Shown: positions 17,352-27,229, counted from the stretch's first letter. The stretch is 64,000 nucleotides of DNA from Flavobacterium sp. ZT3R18 (GCF_007097385.1 NZ_VJZS01000009.1:1-64000), one strand, 5' to 3'. Notes: generated from the sequence alone by a model not told the origin. Made by a program: numbers and translations.

Positions 17352-17445
17352 TGTCTATTTAAGTTTAAGGCGTAAGGTTTGAAGTTCATGAATAAAACAA
17401 CTCTATTGCTTCATTCCTCCTTAACCTTATCTTTTTGTTAATTTA

Positions 17446-18105
17446 TTATCTATTTATAAGTGACTCCAAGAAACTGGTGTCAATGGCTGTGAAATCTTTA
17501 AAAATGTGTTGTGCCTCATGCAAGGTTGTTTCTTCTCCAATACCAATACTGATCATATGTGCTGTGTTTGCTGCTTGAACTCCTGCAACCGAATCTTCAA
17601 AAACGATTGAATCATCATTGGCAACATTCAATAATCGTGCGGCATGTAAAAACACTTCTGGATCTGGTTTTGCATTGACAACATCATTACCGTCTACAAT
17701 AGCATCAAAATAATGTAAAGTTCCAGTTTTCTCTAGTATAGGTCGAGCATTTTTACTGGCAGATCCTAAAGCTATGAGTTGGTTGTTTTTCTTCAAAAAA
17801 CGTAATGTATCCATAACGCCCGGCAGAATTTCACTTTCATTCATATCGACTAAATATGAAAGGTAATCTTCATTTTTTTGAATTAACCATTTGTTTTTGT
17901 CCTCTTGAGATGCTTCAACTTTTCCTAATTCTAGAATAATATCTAAGGAACGAACGCGACTCACGCCCTTCAATAATTCATTATGTTCTAATGTGAAATC
18001 AATTTCTAGCTCATTGGCAATTTTTTTCCAAGCTAAAAAATGATATTTCGCAGTATCTACAATCACACCATCTAAATCGAAAATAAATCCTTTACTCTTT
18101 TTCAT
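17446..18105 (-). CDS. pgmB: Beta-phosphoglucomutase (HAD superfamily)
   Basis: This 219-residue cytosolic enzyme turns beta-glucose-1-phosphate into glucose-6-phosphate. The HAD nucleophile loop is FIFDLDGVIVDT with Asp10 and Asp12. The cap carries the HEELLKGVSRVRSL-like substrate loop (here HNELLKGVSRVRSL). LGSASKNA gives the Ser motif, and AKPDPEVFLHAA plus VFEDSVAGVQAA give the Lys and acidic metal-binding motifs. It lies directly before the GH65 gene, so the two complete the phosphorolytic path from maltose to glycolysis with only one ATP spent per disaccharide. The assignment is close to certain from motifs and pairing. Confidence 0.95.
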   Translation of the reverse strand: MKKSKGFIFDLDGVIVDTAKYHFLAWKKIANELEIDFTLEHNELLKGVSRVRSLDIILELGKVEASQEDKNKWLIQKNEDYLSYLVDMNESEILPGVMDTLRFLKKNNQLIALGSASKNARPILEKTGTLHYFDAIVDGNDVVNAKPDPEVFLHAARLLNVANDDSIVFEDSVAGVQAANTAHMISIGIGEETTLHEAQHIFKDFTAIDTSFLESLINR

Positions 18106-18126
18106 TTTAATTTTGCTAATTTATTT

Positions 18127-18344
18127 GGTTCTACCATGGAATTGTGTGGTAAAAATTTTTCGCCACGAATTTCACGAATTGACACAAATTCATAAAGAAT
18201 AAAAATTAATTAACGCGAATTTTATTACGTTTTTTGTAAATTTGTGTAATTTAAGAGTCTAAAAATTCGTGTTCATTCGTGAAATTCGTGGCTGCTTTTT
18301 TTTGTTTCTAAAGGCGTTTTCCCTGCTAGATACGTGGTAGAACC
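18127..18344. repeat. 218-bp palindromic repeat with gccacgaatttcacgaa arms
   Basis: This fills the gap between the MFS gene and pgmB. The inner arms, 18162-18190 and 18263-18292, are near-perfect inverted repeats (gccacgaatttcacgaatt...). The outer ends, GGTTCTACCA (18127-18136) and TGGTAGAACC (18335-18344), are a perfect 10-bp inverted pair. The element ends three bases from the MFS stop codon. No coding potential is seen. Confidence 0.8.
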
Positions 18345-18346
18345 GT

Positions 18347-19678
18347 TTATTTAATTGTTGTTGTACTTTCTTTTACAAAAAACACTGCTGAACCTGCTAT
18401 TAACATCGATACTCCGGCAATTACAATAATTGCCATAGGATTCCCTCCAAAAAGCATGATCAAAGTACTACCTAAAAGTCCAGCGGCAATTTGCGGTATT
18501 GTTATCGTTGCGTTAAATAATCCCATGTAAACTCCCATTTTATCGGCTGGTAATGATCCGGATAACATGGCATAAGGCATAGCCAAAATAGCTGCCCAAG
18601 CAAGACCAACTCCCGAAATGGATAACAATAACATGTTTTTATCTTCTACGATGAACATAGAAATCAAGCCTAAGCCTCCCAATACAAGAGAGAAACTGTA
18701 GGTTTTTTTTCTTCCAATCGCTTTTGCAATAGAAGGGATCAATAAGGAGAACAAGGCTGCTACTCCGCTATAGAAAGCAAATAGTACTCCTGTCCAATCT
18801 CCGGCTTCGTTAAATCCTATTGATTTTGCATCTAAAGCAGCGGGGCCCCAAACTTGATTAGCGATAGCTCTAGTGGTGTAAACCCACATCAGGAACAAAG
18901 CAAACCAAGAGAAAAACTGAACAATTCCTAATTGCCAAAAGATGGTTGGTGCATTACCAATTAGTTTAAAAATGCTTGTTTTTTCCTTTTTATCTGGAGC
19001 GTCAAGGTCTATTTTATTATATTCAGCGTGTTCTTTTGGGGCATATTCTTTGGTTTTAAATACCGTCCAAAGAACAGAGCCTAATAAAATGATTCCACCA
19101 ATATAAAACGACCAGATTACGGATTCGGCGACTTTCTCTCCAGCTGCCGGAACATTAGACATTCCAATTTTTACTAGGATCCAAGGCAATAATGAACCAA
19201 AAACAGCACCAAAATTGATTAATGCACTTTGCAGTGAATACCCCAAATTGCGTTGTTCGTCATTGACCATATCTCCCACAAGAGCCCTAAAAGGTTGCAT
19301 GGTAACATTAAAGGAAGTATCCATTAACAATAACATTACTGCGCCAAAAAGTAGGGGCGGTAGCACATAAGCAAAGTATTCTGCGTTTGGCATGAAAAAC
19401 ATGGCTAATGCAGATACAACCGCACCAAAAAATATAAATGGAATACGACGTCCTAATTTTGTCCAGGTTTTATCACTCGATAGACCGATGATGGGTTGCA
19501 CAACCAATCCTGCCAAAGGTGCCGCGAGCCAGAAATAACCAATGCTGTGAACATCGGCTCCTAAAGCTTCTAGAATTCTACTTGTATTTCCATTCTGCAA
19601 AGAATATCCAATTTGAACTCCTAAGAATCCAAAACTTAAATTCCAAATTTGCCAAAAACTTAATTTCGGTTTTTCCAT
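18347..19678 (-). CDS. MFS sugar transporter (probable maltose importer, SLC45/GPH-like)
   Basis: This 443-residue inner-membrane protein has about twelve hydrophobic segments. The N-terminus, LSFWQIWNLSFGFLGVQIGY, and the loop DKTWTKLGRRIPFIFFG (the MFS DxxxGRR-type signature after helix 2) resemble the sucrose/maltose transporter group of MFS proteins. The last part ends TIPQIAAGLLGSTLI. The position upstream of pgmB, maltose phosphorylase and the periplasmic dextrin hydrolases suggests that it imports maltose or short maltodextrins, probably with a cation. The transport class is sure; the substrate is inferred. Confidence 0.85.
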   Translation of the reverse strand: MEKPKLSFWQIWNLSFGFLGVQIGYSLQNGNTSRILEALGADVHSIGYFWLAAPLAGLVVQPIIGLSSDKTWTKLGRRIPFIFFGAVVSALAMFFMPNAEYFAYVLPPLLFGAVMLLLMDTSFNVTMQPFRALVGDMVNDEQRNLGYSLQSALINFGAVFGSLLPWILVKIGMSNVPAAGEKVAESVIWSFYIGGIILLGSVLWTVFKTKEYAPKEHAEYNKIDLDAPDKKEKTSIFKLIGNAPTIFWQLGIVQFFSWFALFLMWVYTTRAIANQVWGPAALDAKSIGFNEAGDWTGVLFAFYSGVAALFSLLIPSIAKAIGRKKTYSFSLVLGGLGLISMFIVEDKNMLLLSISGVGLAWAAILAMPYAMLSGSLPADKMGVYMGLFNATITIPQIAAGLLGSTLIMLFGGNPMAIIVIAGVSMLIAGSAVFFVKESTTTIK

Positions 19679-20519
19679 TATTAATTATTTTATGTGTTTG
19701 TATTGGATAAACGCAATGCCTATCAACTAGTTCCTGATTGTATCAATCGAAATTGATTTTCAAAAAAATAAAGCAACTGTTTTTGAATTAAAACATGCAA
19801 TTCAGTTTTTAAATTCTAAATCAAGGTCGTTTCCTCAAGAATTTAATCGCCTCGAGTCAAAACAAACCTTAAGGAAACAATATTGAATTCTAAACGCTGT
19901 AAAATAAATTTTAATATTGATAGGAAGAATAGCTGAAGGCTTTATTGATTAAGGAAGAAATCCTTTAAACAATAAACAACTAAACAGTATAAAAATCCAT
20001 TAAATCGCTCTCTTGATTTATGAATTTTCATCTTTTGATTTCATCGTATAGTGTTGAACTTTTACGATTAAATTATCGTTTAAAAAAAACTTATCTTATT
20101 TTTCGAAGTAAAAGAAAAGCTGCAAACGTGGAGTAAATGTATAAATTTATTTTTGTATTTAATTCAAAAAAAATAAATAAAAGGCGATTTTTTTAACTAC
20201 AAGGTTGTAGTAATGAATAAAATATCTTTTTTTGTCCGCAAAATATTTCAGATTTAATAATTTTTAAGTGATTAGTGAGTAGCTGTAAGTGATTAGTTTT
20301 GGGCTTTAATTTAGAATCAAAACTAATTACAAAATAGATCTGTCAAGAGTATTTTGCAAAACATTCCTCTTTTTGGAATTGCTAATAATGAGTTGCTAGA
20401 TTCAATAAAAAAACGGATAGTTTATTCAGCCTATCCGTTTTGATTTATACTTATGTCCGTCCTGAAATAGCGATACACCGCTAATTACTACGGGCTATTC
20501 ACTATTCACTAAATTAAGG
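19679..20519. other. 841-bp non-coding gap between the MFS and LacI genes
   Basis: I see no gene here. It holds an imperfect inverted repeat, about 19813-19839 with 19868-19893, whose arms contain ttcctcaag / cttaaggaa and resemble the outer arms at 12896-13034. It also has a perfect 16-bp palindrome, ACTACAA-GG-TTGTAGT (20196-20211), and stretches like agtgattagtgag (from 20269) and tattcactattcactaa (about 20498-20514) that match repeat families elsewhere in the window. The MFS promoter must lie in the first part, but I find no consensus -7 box there. Confidence 0.6.
20405..20443 (-). terminator. Terminator of the LacI-family regulator gene
   Basis: The 9-bp stem aacggatag / ctatccgtt (20412-20420, 20431-20439) is followed on the minus strand by a T run. 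It lies about 75 bases after the LacI stop codon. Confidence 0.85.
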
Positions 20520-21542
20520 TTAACTAGTAGATTCTCTTTCTATAAGGTAGGTTTCAATTATTTCGGTTACATAAGTTTCTTCCTCGTCATCCTCTTCAGA
20601 TTCTAGTCGGTCTATAATAATTTGCGCCGCTCGATTCCCCATTTTTATACCACTTTGACTAACCGTTGTGATGGTCGGTGTCGAATATTTCGATATTATT
20701 CCGTCTGTAAAAGCAATTACTGCCAAGTCTTTAGGCACATTCAAGCCCATTTTGTTTGCCGTTTTAATACAGGTTACGGCAAAAAGTTCATTTACGGCAA
20801 AAACGGCATCAATTGCTTTGTCTTCGAGTAATTTTGCAATTATTATTTCGCAAGTATCGACATCTTCAATCCTAATAATTAATTCGTCATCAAAAGGCAA
20901 TTCGTTGTCCAGCAAAGCTTTGATGTAGCCGTCCGTTCTCAATTTGCCCACACTTAGATAATCTGCAGTAGTCAACAGGGCTATTTTTTTTCGGCCTTTA
21001 TCTATTAAACTCTGTACAGCTTCATAGGCGGCGAGTTTGTCATCGATTATCACTTTGTCGCAAATTACCTCATTGGCAACCCTGTCAAACATGACTACCG
21101 GCATTCCTTGATTAATGACTTCTATAATATGATGAAAATCGCCCTTAAACTGTGTTTCTTTAGACAAAGACATAATAAAACCATCGATACTACCATTGGC
21201 CAAAAGTTCCATGTTTAGTACTTCCTTGTCAAATGAATCGTCAGAGAGGCAAATCACTACGTTGTATCCATTTTCATTGGCTACTTGTTCTATACCATTA
21301 ATTACAGTAGAAAAAAAATGGTGTACAATTTCGGGAATAATAATGCCAATTGTTTTGGTTCTTCGGTTTTTAAGGCTTAATGCTATGTTGTTGGGTTTGT
21401 AATGGTAAAAGTTTGCAAATGCCTGTACTCTTAATCTTGTCTCTTCTCCAATTTCTGGACTGTTCCTCAATGATTTTGAAACGGTTGATATTGAAACGTC
21501 TAGTTCTTTTGCAATTTGTTTTAGTGTAATTTTTCTCTTCAT
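20520..21542 (-). CDS. LacI-family transcriptional regulator of the maltodextrin locus
   Basis: This 340-residue protein starts with a LacI helix-turn-helix (TLKQIAKELDVSISTVSKSL, about residues 5-24) and hinge. A periplasmic-binding-protein-like effector domain follows (TIGIIIPEIVHHFFSTVING, VVMFDRV, PKDLAVIAFTDG). The tail is acidic (ESEEDDEEE). It lies between the minus-strand sugar enzymes and the divergent susCDE-amylase operon, as in other Flavobacterium starch loci, so it probably controls both arms in response to a maltose-derived signal. Whether it acts as activator or repressor is not visible. Bacteroides uses SusR, a different protein type, for the same job. Confidence 0.9.
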   Translation of the reverse strand: MKRKITLKQIAKELDVSISTVSKSLRNSPEIGEETRLRVQAFANFYHYKPNNIALSLKNRRTKTIGIIIPEIVHHFFSTVINGIEQVANENGYNVVICLSDDSFDKEVLNMELLANGSIDGFIMSLSKETQFKGDFHHIIEVINQGMPVVMFDRVANEVICDKVIIDDKLAAYEAVQSLIDKGRKKIALLTTADYLSVGKLRTDGYIKALLDNELPFDDELIIRIEDVDTCEIIIAKLLEDKAIDAVFAVNELFAVTCIKTANKMGLNVPKDLAVIAFTDGIISKYSTPTITTVSQSGIKMGNRAAQIIIDRLESEEDDEEETYVTEIIETYLIERESTS

Positions 21543-21692
21543 AGTGGCATTGCTTGATTCAATATATTCAATTCGTAATAAAGGTAAAATATTTTTTCAT
21601 TTATAGTAATTTTTCGCATAAAATTAAAAATAAAACACAAACTTTTCAACACTACCACGTTTTCGTAAGTCAGTTTGGAAAGTGTCATGTTT

Positions 21693-21718
21693 TTGATGTT
21701 AATAAATAGTTAGTTTTG
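21693..21718 (+). promoter_or_regulatory. Candidate promoter of the susC operon
   Basis: TAGTTTTG (21711-21718) fits TAnnTTTG and lies about 68 bases before the susC ATG. A TTG lies 15 bases upstream (21693-21695), shorter than the usual 17-23 spacing, which would fit a promoter needing an activator. This is weak evidence on its own. Confidence 0.4.
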
Positions 21719-21786
21719 ATTATTCGAAGTAAAGTAAACTTAAACCAAACTTAACCAAAAACAATTAAATTAAACAAAAACAAAGT

Positions 21787-24762
21787 ATGAAAACAATTTA
21801 TAGAAAGTTGTTATTTTTAGTACTCCTACTTCCTTTTTGTGCCATAGCACAGAATAAAGTAGACGGAATTGTCCTTGATAATGTATCAGGACAGCCTATC
21901 CCGGGAGTAAATGTAAAAATAGAAGGGAGTTCTACAGGAACTTCAACAGGTTTTGATGGAAAATTTCAATTGACCAATGTAAAGCCAACAGATATGCTAA
22001 ACATATCTTATATGGGATACGTAACCAAAAAAATTACCGTTGGATCTCAAAACGCTATAACGATTAAACTTGAAGAAGACTCAAGCCAATTAAAAGAGGT
22101 TGTAGTTCAAGTAGGTTATGGTAGTGTTAAGAAAAAAGATGCTACAGGAGCAGTAACCGTATTGGGAGGAAAAGATTTCAATAAGGGGTTAAATGTCACT
22201 TCAGAAAATTTAATTACGGGTAGAGTTGCTGGTGTAAGCATAACCGGAGGAGGTGCCCCTGGAGCAAAATCAGATATTAGAATTCGTGGTGGATCTTCAT
22301 TGAATGCCTCTAATGAACCATTAATAGTCGTTGATGGATTACCATTGAGTGGGACAAAAAAAGACGATCAATCTAGTGTTCTTTCTACAATAGATCCAAA
22401 TGATATTGAGACTTTTACAATTCTAAAAGATGCATCTGCATCTGCAATTTATGGATCTAGAGCTGCCAACGGAGTTATTGTAATTACTACTAAAAAAGGT
22501 GCAAAAGGCGGTGTGAAAGTGGCGTTTAATTCTCAAACTGGTGTAAGTACAATTGCTAAAAAAATAAATGTGTTAAGTGCCGATGAATTTCGTACACTAG
22601 TAAATGCTAATGGATCTGCTGCTCAAAAAGCAAAATTGGGCACAGCAAATACGGATTGGCAAAACGAAATCTTTAGCGATGTAATCACTAGTAATAATAA
22701 TATATCAATTAGTGGTTCTTTGTTTGACAAATTACCTACTAGACTTTCTGTTGGTAATACGAACACTCCGGGTATTTTGAAAAACACTAGCTTCGAAAGA
22801 ACAACTACTTCATTGTCTTTGAATCCTGTGCTTTTAGATAATCACTTAAAAATTGACCTTAGCGGAAATTTATCGTTTGTTAAAAATCAATTTCAAGATG
22901 AAGGTAGTGTAATTTCAAGTGCTATAGTATTTGATCCTACACAATCTGTGTATCAAGCAGGTTCTCGCTATGGCGGTTATTTTGAATGGTTGGAAGCCAA
23001 TGGCGATGTCAATCTTCTTGCTTTAAAAAATCCAGTTGCTCGTATCAATCAAAACAACAGAAGATCTACTTCTACAAGAAAATGGGGTAACGCTAGAATT
23101 GATTATAAAATGCATTTCTTAGAAGAATTGAGAGCAGTTGCTGAACTAGGAATTGATAGATCTGATAACAATGGTTATGATGAAACCAGTACCAATAGTG
23201 TAAGTGGTTATCAACCTAATACATTTTCATCTGGGAAATGGGTAAATCTAGGAAATTCTAGACATTATACAGACTCTCGTCAGAACAAAAACTTAAATGC
23301 ATATTTAAACTATGCTAAAGAATTTGACAAATTTAAAGTGGATTTAACGGGAGGTTATAACTACCAGTTATTTCAAAGAGTAGGATATTCCACCGGGGAA
23401 GTTATACAGCCAAATCCAGCTGAAGATGTAACTACAGATCCAGATATTAATTTACAGTCTTATTTTGGACGTGCAAATGTCGGATATGACAGCAGGTATT
23501 TACTTACCTTGAGTTATAGAAGAGACGGTACTTCTCGTTTCTCTGAGGAAAACAGATGGGGTAATTTTGCAAGTGCTGCTTTTGCTTGGAATATAGCCGA
23601 AGAATCTTTCTTGAAAGACAATAAAACCATTTCGGCATTAAAATTAAGAGCTGGATACGGTACTACTGGTCAACAAGACATCACTGCTTCTTATGATTAT
23701 TTAAGAAGAGTTACATTAGGAACTGTAAAATCTAATTATGTTTTCGGGAGTACCGCTTATCAAGTTGCTAAAACGGAAGGATATAATGCAGATATTAAAT
23801 GGGAAACTGCAACAGAGTTTAACGTAGGATTAGATTTTGGTTTTCTAGATAATAGAATCAATGGAACTATTAATTATTTTAACAAAAAAGCTTCTGATCT
23901 TTTGGCAGATATCGCTTATCCTGATGGTGCCAATTTGAGAAACTCTGGTTTTTCTAACATTGGAAGTGTTACAACCGATGGTATTGAATTCAACGTTAAT
24001 GTTGACGTTCTTAAAAAAGACAATTTAAACTGGAATGTTGGTTTTAATATGGCTTACCTTAATCAAGAGATTACTGATTTGGGAGAAACAGTTCCTGGTT
24101 TTCAAGGATACATGACTGGTGACAATATTGCTGGAGGTAGTAATAATAAAATCAAAATCAATTCGGTTGGTTTCAATCCATCTTCTTTTTATGTATATGA
24201 GCAATTGTATGACGCTAACAAAAAACCAATACAAGGTGCGTATGTAGATAGAGATGGTGATGGTAAAATTACTGCTAGTGATAAGTACAGATTTCACAAA
24301 CCAAATGCTGATTATACTTTTGGATTGTTTAGTACTTTCAATTACAAAAAATTCGATTTTGCTATGAGCTGGAGAGCTAGTTTAGGGAATTTTGTTTTTG
24401 ATAATATTAGCTCAGATAAAGGATATTTACAAGCAGCTCTAAGAAGAGATACTGATTTAGCGAACATTACACCTGATTATTACGAAACTGGTTTCACTTT
24501 TGAAGATAATGGAACAACACGATACGCATCAGATTATTTTGTAAAAGATGCTTCTTTTATTAAATTAGATAATGTGTCTGTGGGATATACAATGGACAAA
24601 TCGGTTCTGAAATTGGTGGCCTTACATTTCTCATTAGGGGTACAAAATGCACTTGTTTTTAGTAAATACAATGGTATAGATCCTGAAAGTTTTTCGGGTG
24701 TTGACGGATCAGTTTACCCAAGAGCTAGAACATACATGTTTGGTGTAAATGCTAATTTCTAA
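21787..24762 (+). CDS. susC: SusC/RagA-type TonB-linked outer-membrane transporter
   Basis: This 991-residue outer-membrane protein imports maltodextrins with its SusD partner, powered through TonB. The signal peptide is residues 1-22 (LPFCAIAQN). A carboxypeptidase-D-like regulatory domain spans about 23-100 (VDGIVLDNVSGQPIPGVNV). The TonB box region KEVVVQVGYGSVKKKDATGA follows, then the plug (RVAGVSITGGGAPGAKSDIR, SIYGSRAANGVIVITTKKG), and a 22-strand barrel ending RARTYMFGVNANF with the terminal aromatic residue. Normal length. It is first gene of susC-susD-susE-amylase, divergent from the LacI gene. Confidence 0.95.
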   Translation: MKTIYRKLLFLVLLLPFCAIAQNKVDGIVLDNVSGQPIPGVNVKIEGSSTGTSTGFDGKFQLTNVKPTDMLNISYMGYVTKKITVGSQNAITIKLEEDSSQLKEVVVQVGYGSVKKKDATGAVTVLGGKDFNKGLNVTSENLITGRVAGVSITGGGAPGAKSDIRIRGGSSLNASNEPLIVVDGLPLSGTKKDDQSSVLSTIDPNDIETFTILKDASASAIYGSRAANGVIVITTKKGAKGGVKVAFNSQTGVSTIAKKINVLSADEFRTLVNANGSAAQKAKLGTANTDWQNEIFSDVITSNNNISISGSLFDKLPTRLSVGNTNTPGILKNTSFERTTTSLSLNPVLLDNHLKIDLSGNLSFVKNQFQDEGSVISSAIVFDPTQSVYQAGSRYGGYFEWLEANGDVNLLALKNPVARINQNNRRSTSTRKWGNARIDYKMHFLEELRAVAELGIDRSDNNGYDETSTNSVSGYQPNTFSSGKWVNLGNSRHYTDSRQNKNLNAYLNYAKEFDKFKVDLTGGYNYQLFQRVGYSTGEVIQPNPAEDVTTDPDINLQSYFGRANVGYDSRYLLTLSYRRDGTSRFSEENRWGNFASAAFAWNIAEESFLKDNKTISALKLRAGYGTTGQQDITASYDYLRRVTLGTVKSNYVFGSTAYQVAKTEGYNADIKWETATEFNVGLDFGFLDNRINGTINYFNKKASDLLADIAYPDGANLRNSGFSNIGSVTTDGIEFNVNVDVLKKDNLNWNVGFNMAYLNQEITDLGETVPGFQGYMTGDNIAGGSNNKIKINSVGFNPSSFYVYEQLYDANKKPIQGAYVDRDGDGKITASDKYRFHKPNADYTFGLFSTFNYKKFDFAMSWRASLGNFVFDNISSDKGYLQAALRRDTDLANITPDYYETGFTFEDNGTTRYASDYFVKDASFIKLDNVSVGYTMDKSVLKLVALHFSLGVQNALVFSKYNGIDPESFSGVDGSVYPRARTYMFGVNANF

Positions 24763-24784
24763 TCATAATTTTAAAAATAGTAAA

Positions 24785-26389
24785 ATGAAAATATCATTTA
24801 AAAAAATAGGTTATTTATTCCTAGTGATTTTAGGAATGAATATGGTTTTTACTTCTTGTACAAATGACTTGAATGTAACACCAAAAGACGATGATGAGTT
24901 TCTTGCAGAAGAATTTTATAAAAATCCAGATTCATACAAACAAGTTTTAGCAAAATTATATGCTGGATTGTATGTAGGCGGAAATGACGGAGATGATAAA
25001 GGAGATATCTCTGGAATTGGTGGGGATTTCAGTAGTTATTTAAGACTTCTTTTTGTGTGCCAGGAATTTACTACTGACGAAGCTGTTATTGCTTGGGCAG
25101 ATGGTACGTTGCCAACCATGAATACACAGACTTGGGGTCCTGTTAATGAGTTTTTATACGGTACGTATTCAAGATCGTTTTATCAAATAAGTCTTGCCAA
25201 TGAGTTTTTAAGAGAAACTACAGAGGAAAAACTGACAGCAAGAGGTGTCGATGCTACTTTGAAAACAGAAATAGCAGCTTTTAGAGCAGAAGCACGTTTC
25301 TTGAGAGCATTTGATTATGTGCAATTAATGGATCTATTCGGTAATGTACCTATTACTACAGAAGCTGATCCAGTAGGGATTTACAATCCAGTTCAAAAAT
25401 CGAGAGCCGAAGTTTTTGCTTTTGTCGAAAAAGAATTAAAAGACTTAGACTCTAGTTTAAAAGCTTCAAGAGGAAATGAATATGGTAGAGTAGATAAAAC
25501 GGCTGCTAAGTTTTTGTTAGCAAAAATTTATCTTAATGCCAAAGTGTACACTGGAACTGCAAAAAACACGGAGTGTATCACAGCTTGTAAAGAGGTAATA
25601 GCTTCAGGTTATTCTTTTGCAAATGTTCCTTATTTTAATTTATTCTCTGCTGATAATAATGTAAATGGTGCTCAAAATGAAGTTATTTTTCCAGTTGTAA
25701 GTGACGGAAAATTTATTAGAGCTACAGGAGCTGGAATGAGTTTTATCATGCACGCTTCTATAGGGGGATCTATGAATGCAAGTGATAGAGGTATGGATGG
25801 TGGATGGCAGGGAATCAGAACAAGAAAAGAATTTGTTCAATCCTTCCCAGACGAAAACGGAATTGGAGATAAGAGAGGTAGCTTTTATAAAGATGGGCAG
25901 TCTATTGATATAAATAACATCGGAAAATTTACTGATGGCTACTCGGTTACAAAATTCATCAATAAGAAAGCCGATGGTAGTGCTGCTCAAAGAAACGATA
26001 TTCCTGACACTGATTTTCCAATGTTTAGAATGGCCGATGTATATTTGATGTATGCTGAAGGAGTACTAAGAGGAGGTGCAGGTGGAGATATTTCTACGGC
26101 TGTGAGTTATGTTAATCAATTAAGAACAAGAGCAGCTGCGACGGCAATTACTGCTACAGACTTAACGCTTGATTTTATTCTTGCCGAAAGAGGTAGAGAA
26201 TTGTTTTGGGAATGTCACCGAAGAACTGATTTAGTTCGTTTTGACAAATTTACAGGTTCTGGAAAATTATGGCAATGGAAAGGTGGCGTTAAAAACGGTA
26301 CTGGTACAGATTCATACAGAAACCTTATGCCAATTCCTGCAACAGCTATTCAAGCAAACCCAACTTTAAAACAAAATCCTGGATACTAA
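24785..26389 (+). CDS. susD: SusD/RagB-type glycan-binding lipoprotein
   Basis: This 534-residue surface lipoprotein caps the SusC channel and binds starch fragments. The ATG at 24785 gives a lipoprotein signal MKISFKKIGYLFLVI... with acylated Cys25 (VFTSC); an in-frame ATG at 24749, overlapping susC, is less likely. The N-terminal part carries the TPR helices (RAEARFLRAFDYVQLMDLFG is the classic SusD segment near residue 180). The C-terminus has FILAERGRELFWECHRRTDLVRF and ends LKQNPGY, both family hallmarks. It starts 22 bases after susC, clearly in the same operon. Confidence 0.95.
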   Translation: MKISFKKIGYLFLVILGMNMVFTSCTNDLNVTPKDDDEFLAEEFYKNPDSYKQVLAKLYAGLYVGGNDGDDKGDISGIGGDFSSYLRLLFVCQEFTTDEAVIAWADGTLPTMNTQTWGPVNEFLYGTYSRSFYQISLANEFLRETTEEKLTARGVDATLKTEIAAFRAEARFLRAFDYVQLMDLFGNVPITTEADPVGIYNPVQKSRAEVFAFVEKELKDLDSSLKASRGNEYGRVDKTAAKFLLAKIYLNAKVYTGTAKNTECITACKEVIASGYSFANVPYFNLFSADNNVNGAQNEVIFPVVSDGKFIRATGAGMSFIMHASIGGSMNASDRGMDGGWQGIRTRKEFVQSFPDENGIGDKRGSFYKDGQSIDINNIGKFTDGYSVTKFINKKADGSAAQRNDIPDTDFPMFRMADVYLMYAEGVLRGGAGGDISTAVSYVNQLRTRAAATAITATDLTLDFILAERGRELFWECHRRTDLVRFDKFTGSGKLWQWKGGVKNGTGTDSYRNLMPIPATAIQANPTLKQNPGY

Positions 26390-26410
26390 CCAAATTTAAA
26401 AATTATAAAA

Positions 26411-27178
26411 ATGAAAAATCTAAATAAAATTTTAATCGCTTTTATAAGCGTACTTGCTATATCTTGCTCAGGTGACGATGTTGAAAACAGACCTGTAATC
26501 GTTGCTGGAACTGCTCCAGTATTATTGTCTCCAAAATCAGATTTTATTATTGTTCTTGATAAAACAAAAGAGGCTGATTTAGCCACTTCAGTGGTTTGGG
26601 AAAAAGCAACTTATGCGGGAGATGCAACAGTAATAAATTATACTGTCGAAATTGCAAAAGCTGGAACTAGTTTTGCAAAACCTTCAGTTGCTGGGACTTC
26701 AACTAGTACTTTCAAAAACTTTACAGTGGCTGAGTTAAATTCAGCTGTTTTAGATGCAGGTTTTAAGCCTTTTGTTGAGAACAGTATTGATATTAGAGTG
26801 AAATCTACTATTGGTGGAGTAGGAAGCACACCACAAATTTCGAACTTTTACACTATAAAAGTAACTCCTTATCCAGCTTGGCCTAACTGGGGTATTATTG
26901 GTAGTGCAACTGCCGCTACAACAGGTGGTGATGGCTGGGGAAAAGATGCGAATTTAGATTATGATTTAACAACCAAAAAATACTCCATTACAATGGATTT
27001 AATCGGTGGTAAAGAATTCAAATTTAGACTTGACGATGCCTGGGCTGTAAATTATGGTGATGATGGTAATAATTTGTCATTAGATGCGGGTGGTGCAAAT
27101 ATTCCAGTTGCAGTATCTGGAAATTATACAATCGTAGTAGATTTCACAGCGAAAACTTACACGATTCAGAAAAATTAG
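26411..27178 (+). CDS. SusE-like starch-binding surface lipoprotein
   Basis: This 255-residue lipoprotein has a short signal and lipobox (LAISC, Cys19). Residues about 30-150 form a SusE-type immunoglobulin-like domain (PVLLSPKSDFIIVLDK, INYTVEIAKAGTSF). A single C-terminal SusE/SusF starch-binding module follows from about residue 155 (WPNWGIIGSATAATTGGDGWGKD, EFKFRLDDAWAVNYGDDG, YTIVVDFTAKTYTIQ). Bacteroides SusE and SusF carry two and three such modules, so this is a shorter version. It starts 21 bases after susD, in the same operon, and no SusF follows. It probably holds starch at the surface. Confidence 0.88.
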   Translation: MKNLNKILIAFISVLAISCSGDDVENRPVIVAGTAPVLLSPKSDFIIVLDKTKEADLATSVVWEKATYAGDATVINYTVEIAKAGTSFAKPSVAGTSTSTFKNFTVAELNSAVLDAGFKPFVENSIDIRVKSTIGGVGSTPQISNFYTIKVTPYPAWPNWGIIGSATAATTGGDGWGKDANLDYDLTTKKYSITMDLIGGKEFKFRLDDAWAVNYGDDGNNLSLDAGGANIPVAVSGNYTIVVDFTAKTYTIQKN

Positions 27179-27199
27179 TTTTATTTTTTATTAGTTATA

Positions 27200-27229
27200 A
27201 AGGACTGTCTTAATTGACAGTCCTTTTTT
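27200..27229 (+). terminator. Terminator after the SusE-like gene
   Basis: The perfect 10-bp stem aaggactgtc / gacagtcctt has a six-base loop and a T run, 21 bases past the stop codon. The amylase gene that follows would need read-through or its own promoter, so this may set lower amylase expression relative to susCDE. Confidence 0.88.

Noticed and set aside
18331..18340. tacgtggtag as a LacI operator, since actaccacgt also occurs before susC (21651-21660)
   Set aside because: The 18331 copy overlaps the terminal inverted repeat of the palindromic element, and neither site is itself a palindrome, so the match is probably coincidence.
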